Shown: piece after piece, positions 23,391-36,844 of the stretch | Numbering within the stretch: the stretch's first letter is position 1 | How the letters are laid out: each line of letters opens with the position of its first letter | Origin: Centroberyx gerrardi | Taxonomy: Eukaryota > Chordata > Actinopteri > Beryciformes > Berycidae | Length of the DNA: 64,000 nucleotides | Assembly (NCBI RefSeq): GCF_048128805.1 | Contig: NC_136003.1 | Span: 27,186,885-27,250,884 of the forward strand | Reading direction: 5' to 3' | Made by a program: the position numbers and the translations under genes | The notes under the pieces: generated by a model | The model's database searches: none | Told to the model about the DNA's origin: nothing | Seen by the model: the letters and a program-made list of their open reading frames with translations, nothing else

Positions 23391-26300
23391 TGTTTACAAA
23401 TAATACAAACCTCTGTAAACTTTTCATAATTCCAAAACTCAGGCTTAGCTACTGCATTAACAGCTGTTTAACCGCTCTTTCCATCAATCTGAGAATAAGC
23501 AAATGTCTTGATTCCCATGTTTAGTTATTTATTTATTTTATAGCTGTAAAACCCTTTTGTTTATACTTGGATGATACAGAGACAACATTAATCTAGCAGT
23601 TATGAGTATGATTGATCCATGAGGGTCATAGGTCACAGAGAGAGGATACATAGTAAGACCTGCAAGCGGATGTTTTGCTGTAGCCCATCAGAAGATTAGG
23701 ATTAAACATGGTGGCGTGAATAAAGAACTGGCCAGTTGATGATGGACCTTAAAGGCCGATAGTTTGCCCAAACTGAATATTGATTTGAGAAAAAAACCAT
23801 GATCAATGATTACTAGACCCTGTCTGTAAATAATCAGATATTATGAAGAGATTCAAATATTACGAAATTGGTAGTTATGGATTGTTTTCACTTATACGGA
23901 AGATAATAAACAGAGACAAGAAAGTCAGCAGTTTCACTGAAACATATTCTTTAATTTTCCTCATATTGTAACTAAATGTATTCAATGACAGATTGGTCCT
24001 TAGGGCACAAAACACTTAAACTGCAGCAGCACAATGAAGAAAAGATTCACCAGGCAACATACAAATTCTACAGCTCATATTGTCATCTGCATCCAGCAGA
24101 ATTATGTAGTACGTCCTCCCTTGATGATTTGCCTTGATCCCAAACAACGTGGTGAGAAGAGATGCAAAACACGACAGTCTTTACAGGATAATAGCTGCTT
24201 TAGTCATTCTGACAGATGGTTCTTTGATTGAGAGTAGTAGTCTATGTCCCGGGGGCAACTGTGATATGTTCCAACTTAAATCAACACCAACACTTTGTTT
24301 GAAGCTAAGGATGTTTTTGCAAACAAAAATACACAAAATTCCCATTCATTTAGCATTAGCAGTGGCTAAAATTTACTGATTATTTGCATGGCAACTTCCA
24401 GAAAGCCAAATCATGCATTCTGATTGCACTAAGGGCATATACCACAGATCAAACGGCCACTATCACATGGGGAAAAAAATCACATTATTCTACACACATG
24501 GTCCTTTGGAATGTGTTGAATATGCAACAAAATGAGCTAATTTAAAATGGCAGTAGATAGGATATAAATTTCTGTAATGTGCTTTGACTGAGCCATTTAA
24601 TCCAAAACCATCTAGTACATCTAGACGAGAGAGAGAACCACTAGCGGCTGTTAGGATAGTGTGTAGGCCTCGTTGTGTTCATGCTCTTGAGCTACTGACA
24701 GTGTTTGCACAGGGTTTCCATAGTCGCTCCTGCCAAAAAAAATGTGAATAATAGGCTATCAGAGTTAACGGAGTCCTGTTTGCCTCTTTGTGTGTCCATA
24801 TTGTACGTGGGTGTGAGCCGGTGGGCAGAGAGTCACACCGATTCACACAGATACCACCAGCAGACCCATCAAATAACTATCGCCTCTCCATGTACAGTAA
24901 GCACAGGTGGATCACTGAGGGGAGGGAGGAATCACACAAGTAACAACAATATTTATAGCCTAACACACATGCACAAACACTAGTAAACAGCTTAGTCATA
25001 TAGAGAGAGGCAAACACACCACTTCCTAGCACTACTTACCCTAAACGCATCTCTGTTCTCGTCAAACTGCAAGCCCCGGGGGCACGGCAAATAAAGTATC
25101 AGCGAGGCAAATCCCTTTTTAATGTGCCTTTAATGATGTTTTTATACCTCGCAATGGATCTTTGTGAAAGGGTGTGCGTGGGTGTTGCGGGCGAGAGACC
25201 AGCCTAGAAGAGGAACAGCACAGTATTATCGAGGAGAAGATAGCATTGTTTCACTGTATTTACCGCCATCTAAATATAGTATGGCTTGTATCAGAGTGTG
25301 TGGTGCAAGGGAACTCGTGGATGAATAGTGGGAAGGTGACTATGTGATGAATGGTGGGGACGGTCATTTACAATAGGGTCACTTTCACCTGCTGATGTAT
25401 TTCAGACCAGATGCACCTCTGTTTTTATGGTTCAGGACATGGGTTGACAGCACTTTTTGACATAGAGGCCCAAAGATCAAATGTAGCATGGGTGGTGGGT
25501 CTCGGGCCCAAAAATCTGACTGGAAATTATTTTGATTCATTTGGAAAAATAACATAGAAATTCACTTTCTACATCTTATGCCATCATTAAGTTATCTCAA
25601 AATAACTCCTCAAATATAATTAGATTGCATAAAAATATACAAAAATAGACTGAAATAAACCAAATATATATATGTTCATTTCCCCTTCTCTTGATCAACA
25701 AATATAATTTTTTTTCCCCCTTCTCTTGATTAACAAATAGAATTTTGTGGAGAATTTTGTTAATTTGGGCAGCCTATGGCCTAGTGTGTAATTTAAGGTA
25801 CAAGCTTATTTAAGCTGATGACTGATTGGTTACAAACTATATCACTTTTTCTTACATTCAATGCACCACCAAATGATCCATTTGTTGCCTTCAATACATA
25901 AAGATAGATATCAGATAGACATAGCTTGGCAATCCTCTCAAAATGAAGGTCATAGCCATTTCATCTAGTCTCCCAGCTAATGTGTAGATGGTTGTCTTGA
26001 ATGCTGATTTAAGCTTCAGTACAGTCAAATTTGAACAACTGATTGTCACATTATGGAGTACAAAGATCAACCAGATACATATGATAAAAGTACAGAAAGG
26101 CACAAACTTATACAAACAGCAATGCATCTTTACACATTATAAACATAGTCACGCATACTGTTGTTTCAACTTCAGCAACTCCTTCAAACTCCGTTTTAAA
26201 TTTGTACAATAACTGCAGCATTATGTTCATTAATGACTTGATGTTGCTTTTAGTCCATTGATCAAAATTTCCGGTCTGGGTGACTTTTTTTTTTTTATGG

Positions 26301-26415
26301 GTTCTTTGATTCATTACACATGAATAGCTCTAAGGAGTTGATTGGAGGCAGTCCATCCTGTGTTATAATACTGAGTTCACTTCAAGTAACATAAACTTAC
26401 AATCAGTATTTTACA
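23391..26415. other. spacer including the expected sstr3 3' UTR
   Basis: No gene or clear transposon was recognised. The part nearest 26415 should hold the sstr3 3' UTR on the - strand, but no convincing AATAAA was located, so its length is unknown. Confidence 0.4.
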
Positions 26416-27879
26416 TTATAAGTAACTTATCTCCAACGAGTTGCTCTGCTCCATAGGTTCCTCTGGCAGGGTTTTGATACTCCCATTTTTGGCTCCATTG
26501 ACAAGCGATGGTACAGCCAGTGTGGGCCCATTGCCTGGGTCTTTCCCATTGGCGTCCACGACTTTGGCTTTCTTTTCTGGGGAGGACAACTCTGTTGCCC
26601 CTGGAGCTGCTCCTTTCTCTAAGAAGAGGGTCTGGGAACTCTGCGGCTGCAAGCTGCCATTGCCATTCTGGGAAATTCTGTAGATCTCGGTCATTTCTGA
26701 GACATCTTCGTCGTCGTCCTCCTCTTCATTCCGGATTGTCCTTCGCAGGCTCTCCCTGGGCATTAGTACCCTCCTCCGCTCCGCCTGCTGCTGCTGGCGC
26801 TCCATGGGCTCATGGTTCTCCACCTTCCTGGAGGAGCGGCAGAGGGCTTTACGGAAACCCCTCTTGAAGTTGTCTGACAAGAAGCCATAGACGATGGGGT
26901 TGGCACAGCTGTTAGCATAGCCAAGCACTATAACAAAGTAGTAAATGCCCTGGTACTCTGAGGGCAGGGATACCAGCAGGTTGATGATGTTGAGGGCGTA
27001 GAAGGGCAGCCAGCAGAAGACAAACACGGCCACCACGATCACCACCATGCGCGTCACTTTCCGCTCCGACTTCCTGCGCTTGGTCGAGGTGGCGTGGACC
27101 TTTTTTCCCGAGCTACGAATCTTGAAGACAATGAGCAGGTAGCAGAGGCAGATGATGAGGAGCGGGCAGAAGAATCCCACTGTGGAGGTGTAGATGATGA
27201 AGGCCGCCCGCCAGATGTCCGCCGGCTGTGGCCAGGCAATGTTGCAGGTGCCGCCCGCCTTCTGGATGTTGGCGAAGATGACCACGGGCAGGACAACTAG
27301 GAACGACAGCGCCCACACTGTGCCGTTCACCACTTTGGCCACCTGAGGGCGCCGCCACTTGGAGGAGCGAATGGGATGGACCACAGCCAGGTAGCGGTCA
27401 ATGCTCATCACCGTCAGGCAGAAGATGCTGGTGAACTGGTTGATAGAGTCGACAGTCATGACCAGACGGCACATGAAGGAGCCAAAGGGCCAAAACTGGA
27501 GCGTGTTCTGGACGGCCAGGAAGGGCAGGCCGAGCATGAACAGCTCATCAGCTATGGCCAGGTTCAGGATGTAGATGTTAGTCACAGACTCTGTCTTAGA
27601 GTAGTGCAGCACAATGTGAATGACCAAAGTGTTGCCGCCCAGGCCGATGATACAGACAATTATGTAGATGAGTGGGATGAGCACCCCCGCTACGCTGGGA
27701 CCTGAGTCCTCTGGGCTCGTGACGTTGGGGCAGTTGGTGGAGTTGAACAGCGTCTCATTGAAGACGGTGTTGTTGAACATGAGCAGACAGAGCGGAAGGC
27801 CAGAGGAGGGGCTGGCAAAGCTGCTGTTCTCCCACATCTCATCCGTCATCTCCAAGACGGGAACCGAGAAGTCGCCCAT
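26416..27879 (-). CDS. sstr3: somatostatin receptor, type 3
   Basis: An intronless reading frame of 487 residues encoding a class A G-protein-coupled receptor for somatostatin (Gi-coupled, plasma membrane). Seven hydrophobic segments can be traced from about residue 64 to 335. Landmarks: Asp111 in TM2, Cys137 and Cys212 for the extracellular disulfide, Asp144 in TM3 (the ligand-binding Asp of this family), DRY at 161-163, CWLP at 289-292, NPIVY at 327-331 inside [18 protein letters not shown] (the SSTR signature), and Cys347 as a likely palmitoylation site. The N-terminus has five N-glycosylation sequons (Asn18, 36, 41, 46, 52). The C-tail is long (about 140 residues) with an acidic run and ends ISYL, as human SSTR3 does. 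The human protein has 418 residues. Type 3 rather than 5 is further supported by rac2 next door. The third loop lacks the cilium motif (see findings). The ATG chosen sits about 60 bases after a strong splice acceptor. Confidence 0.93.
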   Translation of the reverse strand: MGDFSVPVLEMTDEMWENSSFASPSSGLPLCLLMFNNTVFNETLFNSTNCPNVTSPEDSGPSVAGVLIPLIYIIVCIIGLGGNTLVIHIVLHYSKTESVTNIYILNLAIADELFMLGLPFLAVQNTLQFWPFGSFMCRLVMTVDSINQFTSIFCLTVMSIDRYLAVVHPIRSSKWRRPQVAKVVNGTVWALSFLVVLPVVIFANIQKAGGTCNIAWPQPADIWRAAFIIYTSTVGFFCPLLIICLCYLLIVFKIRSSGKKVHATSTKRRKSERKVTRMVVIVVAVFVFCWLPFYALNIINLLVSLPSEYQGIYYFVIVLGYANSCANPIVYGFLSDNFKRGFRKALCRSSRKVENHEPMERQQQQAERRRVLMPRESLRRTIRNEEEDDDEDVSEMTEIYRISQNGNGSLQPQSSQTLFLEKGAAPGATELSSPEKKAKVVDANGKDPGNGPTLAVPSLVNGAKNGSIKTLPEEPMEQSNSLEISYL

Positions 27880-27941
27880 GGATGTGCTCTTTCTGTCTAT
27901 CTCTTTTGTCTTTCTGTCGTCTCAGCTCCCGCCCATCTGTC
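27880..27941 (-). other. sstr3: sstr3 5' UTR between splice acceptor and ATG
   Basis: On the - strand a pyrimidine run TTTTTTCCCCCACAG ends at 27942 and is followed by GACAGATGGGCGG, so the coding exon very likely starts at 27941. This implies at least one non-coding exon upstream. Confidence 0.6.
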
Positions 27942-28331
27942 CTGTGGGGGAAAAAATAAATTAGTTATCGAACTGAATTGTTAATTGATATGTTTCCATG
28001 TAACTCCACTGCATGAGAGGCAAGGAGAAATGAAAAGCGAGACAAAGAGAAAAAGTAAGAAACATCATTATTTTTCAAGGACATGAGAAAATGTCGAGAT
28101 TCACTTGTGGTGTACTAGAGAAAAATGGTAAAAGGCTGACAACTGTTCATCCAATTTCCTGACAAAGTAAAAAGATGTAAGAGTGCTTTAGTGCTGCTTG
28201 ACTTCGAAAGAATCTTGATTAAAAAAAATTGTTTTCTTTATTGAAAAAAAGCATAACACACTTGTGCATATCAGCTTTGAAAACTTCATCAGGGCCTGAC
28301 AACAGTGCTCCAATGAAGTAGTATGTATGAG

Positions 28332-28768
28332 CAAGGGTAAGAAATTTTTTATTTTTCCAGAGGGCATTTTTTGCTCCCTTGATCTTATTTTTAGGGGCAT
28401 TTTGTCCTTTTCGGGGCCAATTTTATTGTGCTATGAAATAATTTGAAAACAATTTGAAACATTAAAATTTGTTTTGTAGTAAATCATAATATACCATCAC
28501 ATAAGCAGAGTGATAATCAGATATACTGCTTCAGACTGCATGTACGGTTGTTTTCTGATCAAAACCTGCTAAATTTTTCTTGCCCAGAACACATTCATAG
28601 GCTCCAACAAATCACCTACAGTGGCCCATAGGAGACTGAAACTATGGCAACTCAATGAAAAAACTATGAACAGGGTGAAGTTCGCTCGCCCATTTCTGAT
28701 TTCACAGGCACTTCATGAATCTTAAAGGCCATTTTTGCCCCGAGCCCCTGTTAATTTTTTACCCTGGT
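28332..28768. repeat. MITE-like element with GGGTAAnAAATT ends
   Basis: The left end CAAGGGTAAGAAATTTTTTA and the right end TTAATTTTTTACCCTGG are inverted copies, and AGGGGCA and TTTTTGCCCCG occur just inside. The ends resemble non-autonomous hAT elements of fish (inference). No coding sequence. Confidence 0.5.
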
Positions 28769-30625
28769 GTGAGCGTGAGCACATTTAGAGCGAAAAAGAG
28801 AGTAAGGTAAAACAAAACAAAACTAAACACAATGCTGAGGGCAAGAGCAGCACAGACAAAGGACAAGGAAATAGAAGGATAAGCATGAAATGTTGAAAAA
28901 AAAAAAGATAACCAGATGGGTTTGAAGGGAATATGGGATCATGAGTCAGACAGGAAACAATTAAAGCAGGATGAAGATGGATGTTTGGGGGCAGATTGAT
29001 TTGGCCATGCAGCTTTATTTGGCCCTATTGATACCTCAGACAAATTAAACAGAGTGTGTTCCCACACATGGGGGCTGCTGAGGCTAATAATTGACATTTC
29101 ATTAGCAACCGAGCACTCTGGGTGTAACGCGTTGTGAACCTGGAGCACAAAGTGTGCCTCGATATGGGCTGGGTGTGCGTATGAGATGAGAGCAGGCTTA
29201 AGGAAGCTCAAAGGCTTTGGAGGTGAGACTCCATATGTGGCTGTGGAGTCTCACGCTTGGTAAACATCCACTGGTGCTGACGTCCCTGGGACTGGCTACT
29301 GGAACAAAGTAACAGCTGGCACTCTCCACCTCCCATTCACACACAGTAGCTTTCATTTGGAATTGAAAAAAAAAAGAAAGAAAGAAAAGAATGAGCCTTT
29401 ATTCTGGTTATTTTTTAACAAGTTGATGTGAGCGTTATAGCTTTTTATGCATCGCTAGTTGCAAAAACAAGCGAGGCTTTCATTTTGAGGCTTTAATCAA
29501 CAGAAGTATGCAGCTGATAGACGGCGGATCCGTGTCGATGTGAGCCACGTCAGGCTCTTTCTGGACTGTTACAGGAGAAGAACCTGATAAGATCTGGATG
29601 GAATTGGAATTGGATTATTGCATATCTAGATTGTATGTTGGCCTTTGTTGTCCCATGTAGACTACCGTCATTACATGTTTTTTTGTTATCCCCATATACT
29701 TTTACATCTATGTTTTATGTTTTTGTTTTTCTCTTTTATGTATCTATGCTCTATGTCCTGGTTAAATAAAAAATAAAAAATAAAAAAAAAGATCTGATGG
29801 AATTAATCATTTAATTGTTTGGGAGATTCTAGCTGAAGGTCTGAAACATCCTTCCCTCCATGATTTTATTTTTACAGTGCAGAAAATGTTCCCATGGCGA
29901 TAAGTAGAAATGGATGTTGAGAAATATCCATAAAAAATATAGTAACACTTTATTTGAAGTGTATTATAAGGCATTACAAGCAGAATATAGCCCATTAGAA
30001 GTATATATAAACTTTTCAATCATCAGAAAATTCAATTTAATAGTTGCCCCATTCAGTATTCAATCTCCTATATCATGATAAAAAATATATTTGTCTATTT
30101 CCTCCCCTGAAATGAGATTTCGTTCATCGCGTCTGAAATGTTGCTATCAGAAAATCAACAGTGAGAAAAAGCCCAGATGTGCCTGCCTGAGCTTATTGAT
30201 AGGGTTCATCAAACAACTCGACTGAAAGGTTATTGTCACCTCAATGGAAGCAGCTGTAGAGTCTATGAATAGCATTCGCTCTCTCTGGGAGTTCAATTTG
30301 AAAGAAATCCGCATCGGGAAAAAAAACGAAACACCTACGTCTGAAAAAGCATTAACAACAAAACAGAAAAAATGGCGAGGCGAGATTTATGTCTTTTTAT
30401 GAGACATCTGAGATCTGAGTAATTTCTTCATGTCTTGGTTTCGGCACACAGCCCCATTACTCATTTTTCAATATCTTCAATTTCTTGTGATTATGGACAT
30501 TTCAGACATTAAATTTACCAATTCCAAGCGCCACAGAAACCCAGGAGAAAGGAAACCAAGAGATCAGTGCCATAAATCAAACGGAACCAAATAAACGGCA
30601 CACACGACAGAACAACAAGCGCAGA
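28769..30625. other. spacer upstream of sstr3
   Basis: The block 28980-29340 is not repetitive-looking and holds homeodomain-type words (CTAATAATTGACATTTCATT); it is a plain candidate for a conserved non-coding element. At 29585..29791 a stretch ends with CTGGTTAAATAAAAAATAAA and A-rich repeats, resembling a LINE 3' tail. Confidence 0.35.
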
Positions 30626-30667
30626 TTTTTCTTCTTCTTCTTCTTCTTCTTCTTCTTCTTCTTCTTC
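30626..30667. repeat. (TTC)n microsatellite
   Basis: About 14 units of TTC/CTT. Confidence 0.95.
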
Positions 30668-30826
30668 CAGGAAAGCGCTTCTCCATTAAAGACAATGAGG
30701 AAAAAATATTTTACATACTCTTCTAGTCCTTGCTGATGAACAAGGGGTAGAATAATATACCATATCAACTACAGTTCAGGTTCAGCCTGAGCTTGGTACT
30801 AGGACTGTGAGTATGTGGCTGTAACT

Positions 30827-32613
30827 GGTTAGACTGATATATGTTGATATATATGTTGATATATTGGGCCGATATTGGCCTTTTATTAAATATCAGATAT
30901 CAGCTAGTCAGTGTCGTGCATTGCAGATATGATGGAGCTTCCTTCCTGCCCACAACTACATAAAAACAGACTGTAAAACACCTGCAACAACATTTTATTT
31001 TCAATGCACATTTAATTTATTAATCTAATTGTTCTATTGTTAATTGTTTTTTGTAAATTAATTCTTCATTAGTAATGCATCTCAGATTTTCCCCTTTCAT
31101 TGAACAGGTGGGGTGGGTCGCCCTGCCTTAAGGACTATTTTTTGGGAGTTTGGCCAATTGGTCAGCTTCAGTAAAAACAACGCACACCCAATGAGGTACA
31201 GACATGAGGCTTTTGCAATACTTATAAAGAAAATGCTTCTCTTTTCTTTTAGTTTTGTGCTTTATTTATCCCACCAAAGGTTTTCGGCTACATGGCCTTT
31301 GAATTTTCTTTACAGTTGGTCACTTTACCCAATATGTCACAAGAGGATTGATCATCAAAATCATCTGTGTCTCCTAGTTAGCTCTGTCTGGTGCGCAGTA
31401 TGTTAAGTAATTGTAGGCGACTATAGCATTATCCAAAGTATCAAGATAAACATTTTAGTAATGAAGAAGTTGGTATTGGTTTCTATTCTATAGTCTGTAG
31501 ATTCATAACCTCTAAAAACAAAATCTCATCATTGGTGAAGTCTATTATGAATCAACAGCACAAAAACGTTGCTAACTTCCTGTGTAAACGTGTGTAAAAG
31601 TCTCGCAGCGAGAGAGATCTTCTGCCATTGAAAATGCATTATTTTTGCATTCTGTTAAGTCTGTTTTACCAATCTCCTAAAACAGCCTGGCAGGTTTATA
31701 CGTGTGTCATAGTAAAATTAACTAACCATCCAGCCTTAGAGCTGCTATTTTCTCAGTTATAGGATTATGCTAATCGCCAGTGATTGCTTAACATACAGTA
31801 TGCTAAAGAGTTAGCATGCGCAGCAGACAGAGCTAGCTACTGGAGAAGCAGAGATGATTTCGGTGTCAATCCTCTCATCAGATATTGGGTAAGGAGACCA
31901 TTGGGCCAAACTACCAAAAAGTCGGTGTAGTCCTTTAAAGACCTGCTAGGTCTAAAAGAATTTCATTAGTATGGGTAGTTTTAGTGTCCCATGATGGTCT
32001 AAATGCTGTACAAAACCAAACCCCTTAATTTTATCCCTGAAATGTCCTTAATTTCTCATTACATAAACATTAATTATCCATTAAAAATAACAGCCCTAAA
32101 AAAGTAAGGTTAGTATCATGGGATTTTAAGGGATTTATTCATGGGTTGATTCGTGGAGACACTAGTAATTAAGGGATTTGTCATGCCTTTTGTGCAGGTT
32201 TACAGGTTATTAATGAGTTATTAATGGAAAGTTCCCGTCTCCCTGAATTTTACATTAAATTAGATAGTAAGGAGTCAAAAATGAAGGGGTGTTTAAAGTG
32301 GTTTGGATGGGGTCTCCTCCATTACATTAACAACTCCCTTAATTAATTTGGGATAAAGGGGATTTTGCATGAATTAAGGGGTGAATTAATGTAAATGTAC
32401 AGTTATTTTTAGAGATTACATGGTTCGTAGAGTTCAGAGGACTTTCCACCCTGCCAAGAATAAAAATCTGGGAGAAAAACTGAATCCTTTTAATTTTCGG
32501 AATGAAAATGGTCAAATTAAAAAATAGTGCACAATGGCAAAAAATATGGGCTATCAACAGCTTCAAAAATATCGGCATCGGCTTTGAAAAGCCCATATCG
32601 GTCGACCTGTAAC
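30827..32613. repeat. repeat family B, long copy with two internal insertions
   Basis: Starts GGTTAGACTGATAT and ends CCCATATCGGTCGACCTGTA; the ends are inverted. Internal landmarks shared with the short copies at 36845 and 50238 are GGCCGATATTGGCC (first two copies only), GATATGATGGAGCTTCC, AGTTTTAGTGTCCCATGATG and TTTCCACCCTGCCAAGAATA. The other copies are about 400-490 bases; this one is about 1790 because of extra sequence at roughly 31140-31937 and 32013-32410. The second insert has its own ACCCCTTAATT inverted ends. Confidence 0.65.
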
Positions 32614-35600
32614 ATTAGCTTTATACCAATCCGTGTTTCTCCAAACTGCAATGTTTCCCAGAAATCTGATTCATCAAGCTGTGAGTCTGCGCCTCTGATC
32701 CTGAACCCCCTGAAGGCTGTTTCGTATCTCCACAATATTCGTCATATCTCGCTCTACCTCATTAATCTTCCCCTCCGTACTGAGCAGCCTGAGACCTGTT
32801 AGGTCTTTCAAGCCTCGCTCTCCCTGAGGGGAAATATATTCAATTTGCAAATTGGGGTTCTGAACTGCTGACGGGGTCACATGGGAGAGAGACATCCTGC
32901 AATCAAAATGTCTCTTCATCCGTCTTCTCTTCTTCAAATGACACGAGGAGAGGGACCGTTTCTGCAGACAACAATCTGTGTAGTGTATGTAATGTTTAAA
33001 GCTGATCACACAGGGAGAAATTGGAGAGGATGAGACCATAATGCCTAACGGCCACTTCAAGTCTGCATACTTAGAGTCAGTCTGATCAATGCCTTTCTAC
33101 CGCAGCGTAATGGAGGGCAGCAACATGCCGCACTTACTTACTCAAGCATCTGCTCTGATTGCAGAGGTTGTGATTGGCAGCGGCTGGTCTAATTCTTGGC
33201 CATTCTCGCTAATGGCAGAATACTTTGTATCAACAACATCAAAAAAACTAGGCCACCCATGCTAAAAATTACTTATACTCTATCTTTGAACCTTTTGATG
33301 CCAGTCTGATGCTTTTTGATTGGTCGAAAGGCCAGGCTGTATTGAGGACTCGTCTCTTGTGCTCATCCAGACAATATTAGACGCATTGAGAGCCCAGTCT
33401 GTAATCTCAGTGTGATAATTACTTATTCTTAGAAAATGATACTATTTTGCACCCAAGGGTCTTGAGATATAGCGACCGGCTTCAATAATGTCCCATACTG
33501 TGTTTTATTTTCAAGACAGCATCATGTTGTCAGAGTAGATTACTTTTTTTCAGATATCTCATTTTGGAATGAAACCCTTCATAACATCCATCTTATCTTT
33601 CATCAAATCTAGAAATCAAACATCATATGAGGAGCAAATGGAGGCTGCAGTGTTTGGACCTGAAATGCTTTCATCTTCGGTAGAACAAACCCGCAGCTAT
33701 CAGCTGCTGAAGGTGAAAGAGTCTTATCTGAAACCCGAGGGTGTGACGGTTTTCTGGAAGTGGCCGACAAACAAATAAGCACTACTAAGACTGAAGGACA
33801 TGTTTTTCCACTGTGAAGTCTGATCTTCCTGGAATAATTATTCAGTTATCGCCATAAGCCTTTACACTGTAAACAAAACCATTTTGAAATACATTTCGTA
33901 TCTCATCTGTATTCTCGCCTTCTACAATGTTGTCTTCAAACTCAAGGATGTATTATATTTTTTTTTCTGTACAGTATGTAACGTACTATATATGGATAAT
34001 ATTGTTTTTTGTATTAGGAGCAATCGTCATTGAATTGTCTGTAAAAGTTTGAAATCACCTTGAGTTGTTATCAAAACTTGAACTTTTTAACACAATTATG
34101 AAGACATTTTCTGATTTATTTCATTTTATATCAATGCCTGCATATATTACTCATCATTTGGTGGTTATATCTATTATGCCACGTATTTGTAGAAAACATG
34201 TTTCTGTGAGCTGAATCTTTAAAATCTGAGGTGCAGAGACACCAGAGGGAGGACTCTTATCTTGAATTTACAGCCTCAATCTTCTGTTGGAGCCGATCAA
34301 ATCTTACCCTAGAAGCAGAGAGCAATCTCTCCTAGCTTCATAAATATTGTTTTTTAACCTGTTTTCACTTACTTGAATGAAAATGGATGGGCAGAATGTA
34401 AATGAAATGTAAATGAGCAAGTAAAGTAATGAAAACGAACGTGTCATTCACTCAGCAATGTCCTAACGTAGCCACAGTAGATAGTGTTATATGAGCTTGT
34501 ACATGAGTCTGTACACATTTTCTATTTCAAAACTCCATCTTTTTTTACTGGATTTTGTTTGGTGTTCAATTTGATATAGGCTGATAGAAGCAGGGAGAAA
34601 ATGTGCTGTCTTGTGCAGCATGTAACAGTACTGTGAGTTTACTTCTACTACTTTTCTACTACCTGGATGTTATCGAATTCAATTTCCATATTTTCCACGC
34701 CTGGGTGGGAACCCTGCTGTACGCTCCATATTGGTTACAGGAGAGTCGGATGCTGCTGTGGGTTTCCTTCACTTCAATACCAGTTGCTTTGCACATTGAA
34801 CTGCAGGAGTCATAAAGGAGCTGCATTAAATGGAGCATCTAGTTTCATTTATGAGAAAGGTTATGGGGTGTAAAGTGTTTCACATCACTTTCCCTCCGAA
34901 ATCTATAATTGAGAAGAGGAATGCGGAACATATTTTGTGTCAACGGGAGGCCGATGTTCACATTAAGAGGGATCCTGCTCTGAATTTTAACGCAAAATAC
35001 GTGACTTTAAGCTAATTACAAAGCTGTCAAGTCATCTTACTTCTGCACAGGCCATTTTATGACTTCTTCCAGTACTACACGCCTCTCTTTTAGCACACAC
35101 TTTGGTTCAATGTTGTCTCTTGAGAATAAATCATTGGGTTGCCAAGGAAAGAAATACTAAATATCACTCCTGATGGACAATAAAAGGATCGTTTATGTTA
35201 TGCTGTTTTATGTTATAAGCTGATATAAATGGTTTTAGATATTATCGAAACCGTGGAGATTTTGAATCATCATGCTGATCGCTGAGGCAGGATTTCACCT
35301 TGTCTGCAACACAAAGCGTATTATAAACAACAAAGAACTGCCAAGGTTTAAATTAAACACGCTTAGTGGGAGATTCAGGGTTTCTTGACACACAGACAGC
35401 CGTAGCCAAGGTGAGGGACTGTATCTGACACGGGGCTGCGGTTTAACGCAGCTCATCGCGGGAGCAGAAATGCCAGGATCTTAGCTGTCAAGCGCCGCTG
35501 CACCGGTGGGCTCAGCATCCATCACAAAGGTCAGAGTCTCTAACAGCCTCGCCAAGCTCACTTGAAAGGTTCGCTGTGCTTCACTGTGCCAGTCATCTGC

Positions 35601-35799
35601 TGCGGAGCCGCGGATGAAGCTGCATTCCAACGCCGTCTCGTAATACTCTGTGAAATGAGCGCGAAATCTGAGGCGCAGATTACGTCTTGTGAATTATGCG
35701 AAGATTATGTTCCTCCACCACAAATTGGATTATGTGACAAAGGCATGAATTGGACACGCCATTTTCTCCTGTTCGTCACATGAAAAGGTCAGCTAGCAA
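32614..35799. other. intergenic spacer, nothing firm
   Basis: Mostly AT-rich unique-looking sequence. The part 35400-35700 is GC-richer with several CpG, but no exon pattern. No gene assigned. Confidence 0.4.
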
Positions 35800-36334
35800 T
35801 TAAAGGTCCAGTGCAATGAGAATTGTATTTCTCAGTATCATGGTATATATATTTAACAAAGGACCTGTTCATGTAAAGTCACCTAAATTATTAGAACCGT
35901 CAGTATTGTGGAAATTTGACGCCCTTTGAAAACCTCTCCCTCTGATTATCAACAGATTCAAACAGATTTAGAATTACAGTCTACTTCCTGGGGTAAATGA
36001 TGTCACCTACACACAGGCTTTAATGAATGCTCTGATTGGTCGACAGTATGCATAGTTAATGAGGTGCCCCATAGTCTGTCAGACAATAGACTGCCAGCTA
36101 CTTGCCAAACTGGCCAAAATTTCTGTGCCTCCATTGTTGCTGGGTGCCGAAGTTCCAACTCTGGATTTTTGTTTGCCAAAGATAGGAATATTGTCTGCAG
36201 TGGAAGGTTCAGCTCTCACTCAGTCCTACAAGCTTTGGACCATCTGACCATCAGAAACTGAACAGAATGATGCTCATTGTGTTAAAAATCAAACTTTTCC
36301 TGACTGAGTTGAAATCACTGCACTGGATCTTTAA
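35800..36334. mobile_element. MITE with TTAAAGGTCCAGTGCA ends
   Basis: The left end TTAAAGGTCCAGTGCAATGA and the right end CACTGCACTGGATCTTTAA are inverted copies. 535 bases; the open frames inside have no recognisable family. Confidence 0.65.
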
Positions 36335-36718
36335 GTTTGGGCACGTAAAACAACTTTCGGGAGCTCTGCCTCTCTCTACAGCACAGAGTTTACACTGATT
36401 TCATATTTGTTGTGAAGCAGAAAGGGCAGAGTGGAGTCTCTCCCTGGCACTAGGGGGTCAAAAGTTGAAGGCATATTGCAGCCACTGTTCAAATTATTCA
36501 CCTGCTTCACAAAGCCAATCAAACTTTCATTCAGCGCCAAGTACAGGCCGGCCTCAGCAGTGAGAACCAAGGTCAGGGTCACGGCTCAGGACATTGTTGG
36601 AGCTGTTTGAATAGCATATTTGCTCAGCTTTCTTTTGTGTTTTCCCCTCTTGAGAGCCGAGAGTGAGCGTTCACCGGCGTGCCGAGCGCTGAACTAAACA
36701 GATTCAGGCTTGAGAATG

Positions 36719-36738
36719 AAAAAAAAAAAAAAAAAAAG
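36719..36738. repeat. poly(A) tract
   Basis: About 20 adenines with no recognisable element attached. Confidence 0.85.
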
Positions 36739-36844
36739 CAGTACGTTTTTGCATAACATCATCTCAGTTTACAGGAAAGATTATTAACGTGAATGTGCTA
36801 TTAATTGTTTTTCCACTTAGCTTACATAAACACTGTCAGACCAA

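Noticed and set aside
8960..26415. A cacng2 gene, expected beside eif3d from human synteny
   Set aside because: None of its conserved exon sequences was visible on either strand in this stretch.
26508..27964. Several long + strand and out-of-frame - strand open frames
   Set aside because: All overlap the sstr3 coding exon in GC-rich sequence and lack family features; they are shadows.
32674..33060. 128-residue - strand open frame
   Set aside because: It overlaps no known element but has no homology features or promoter; length is within chance for this window.
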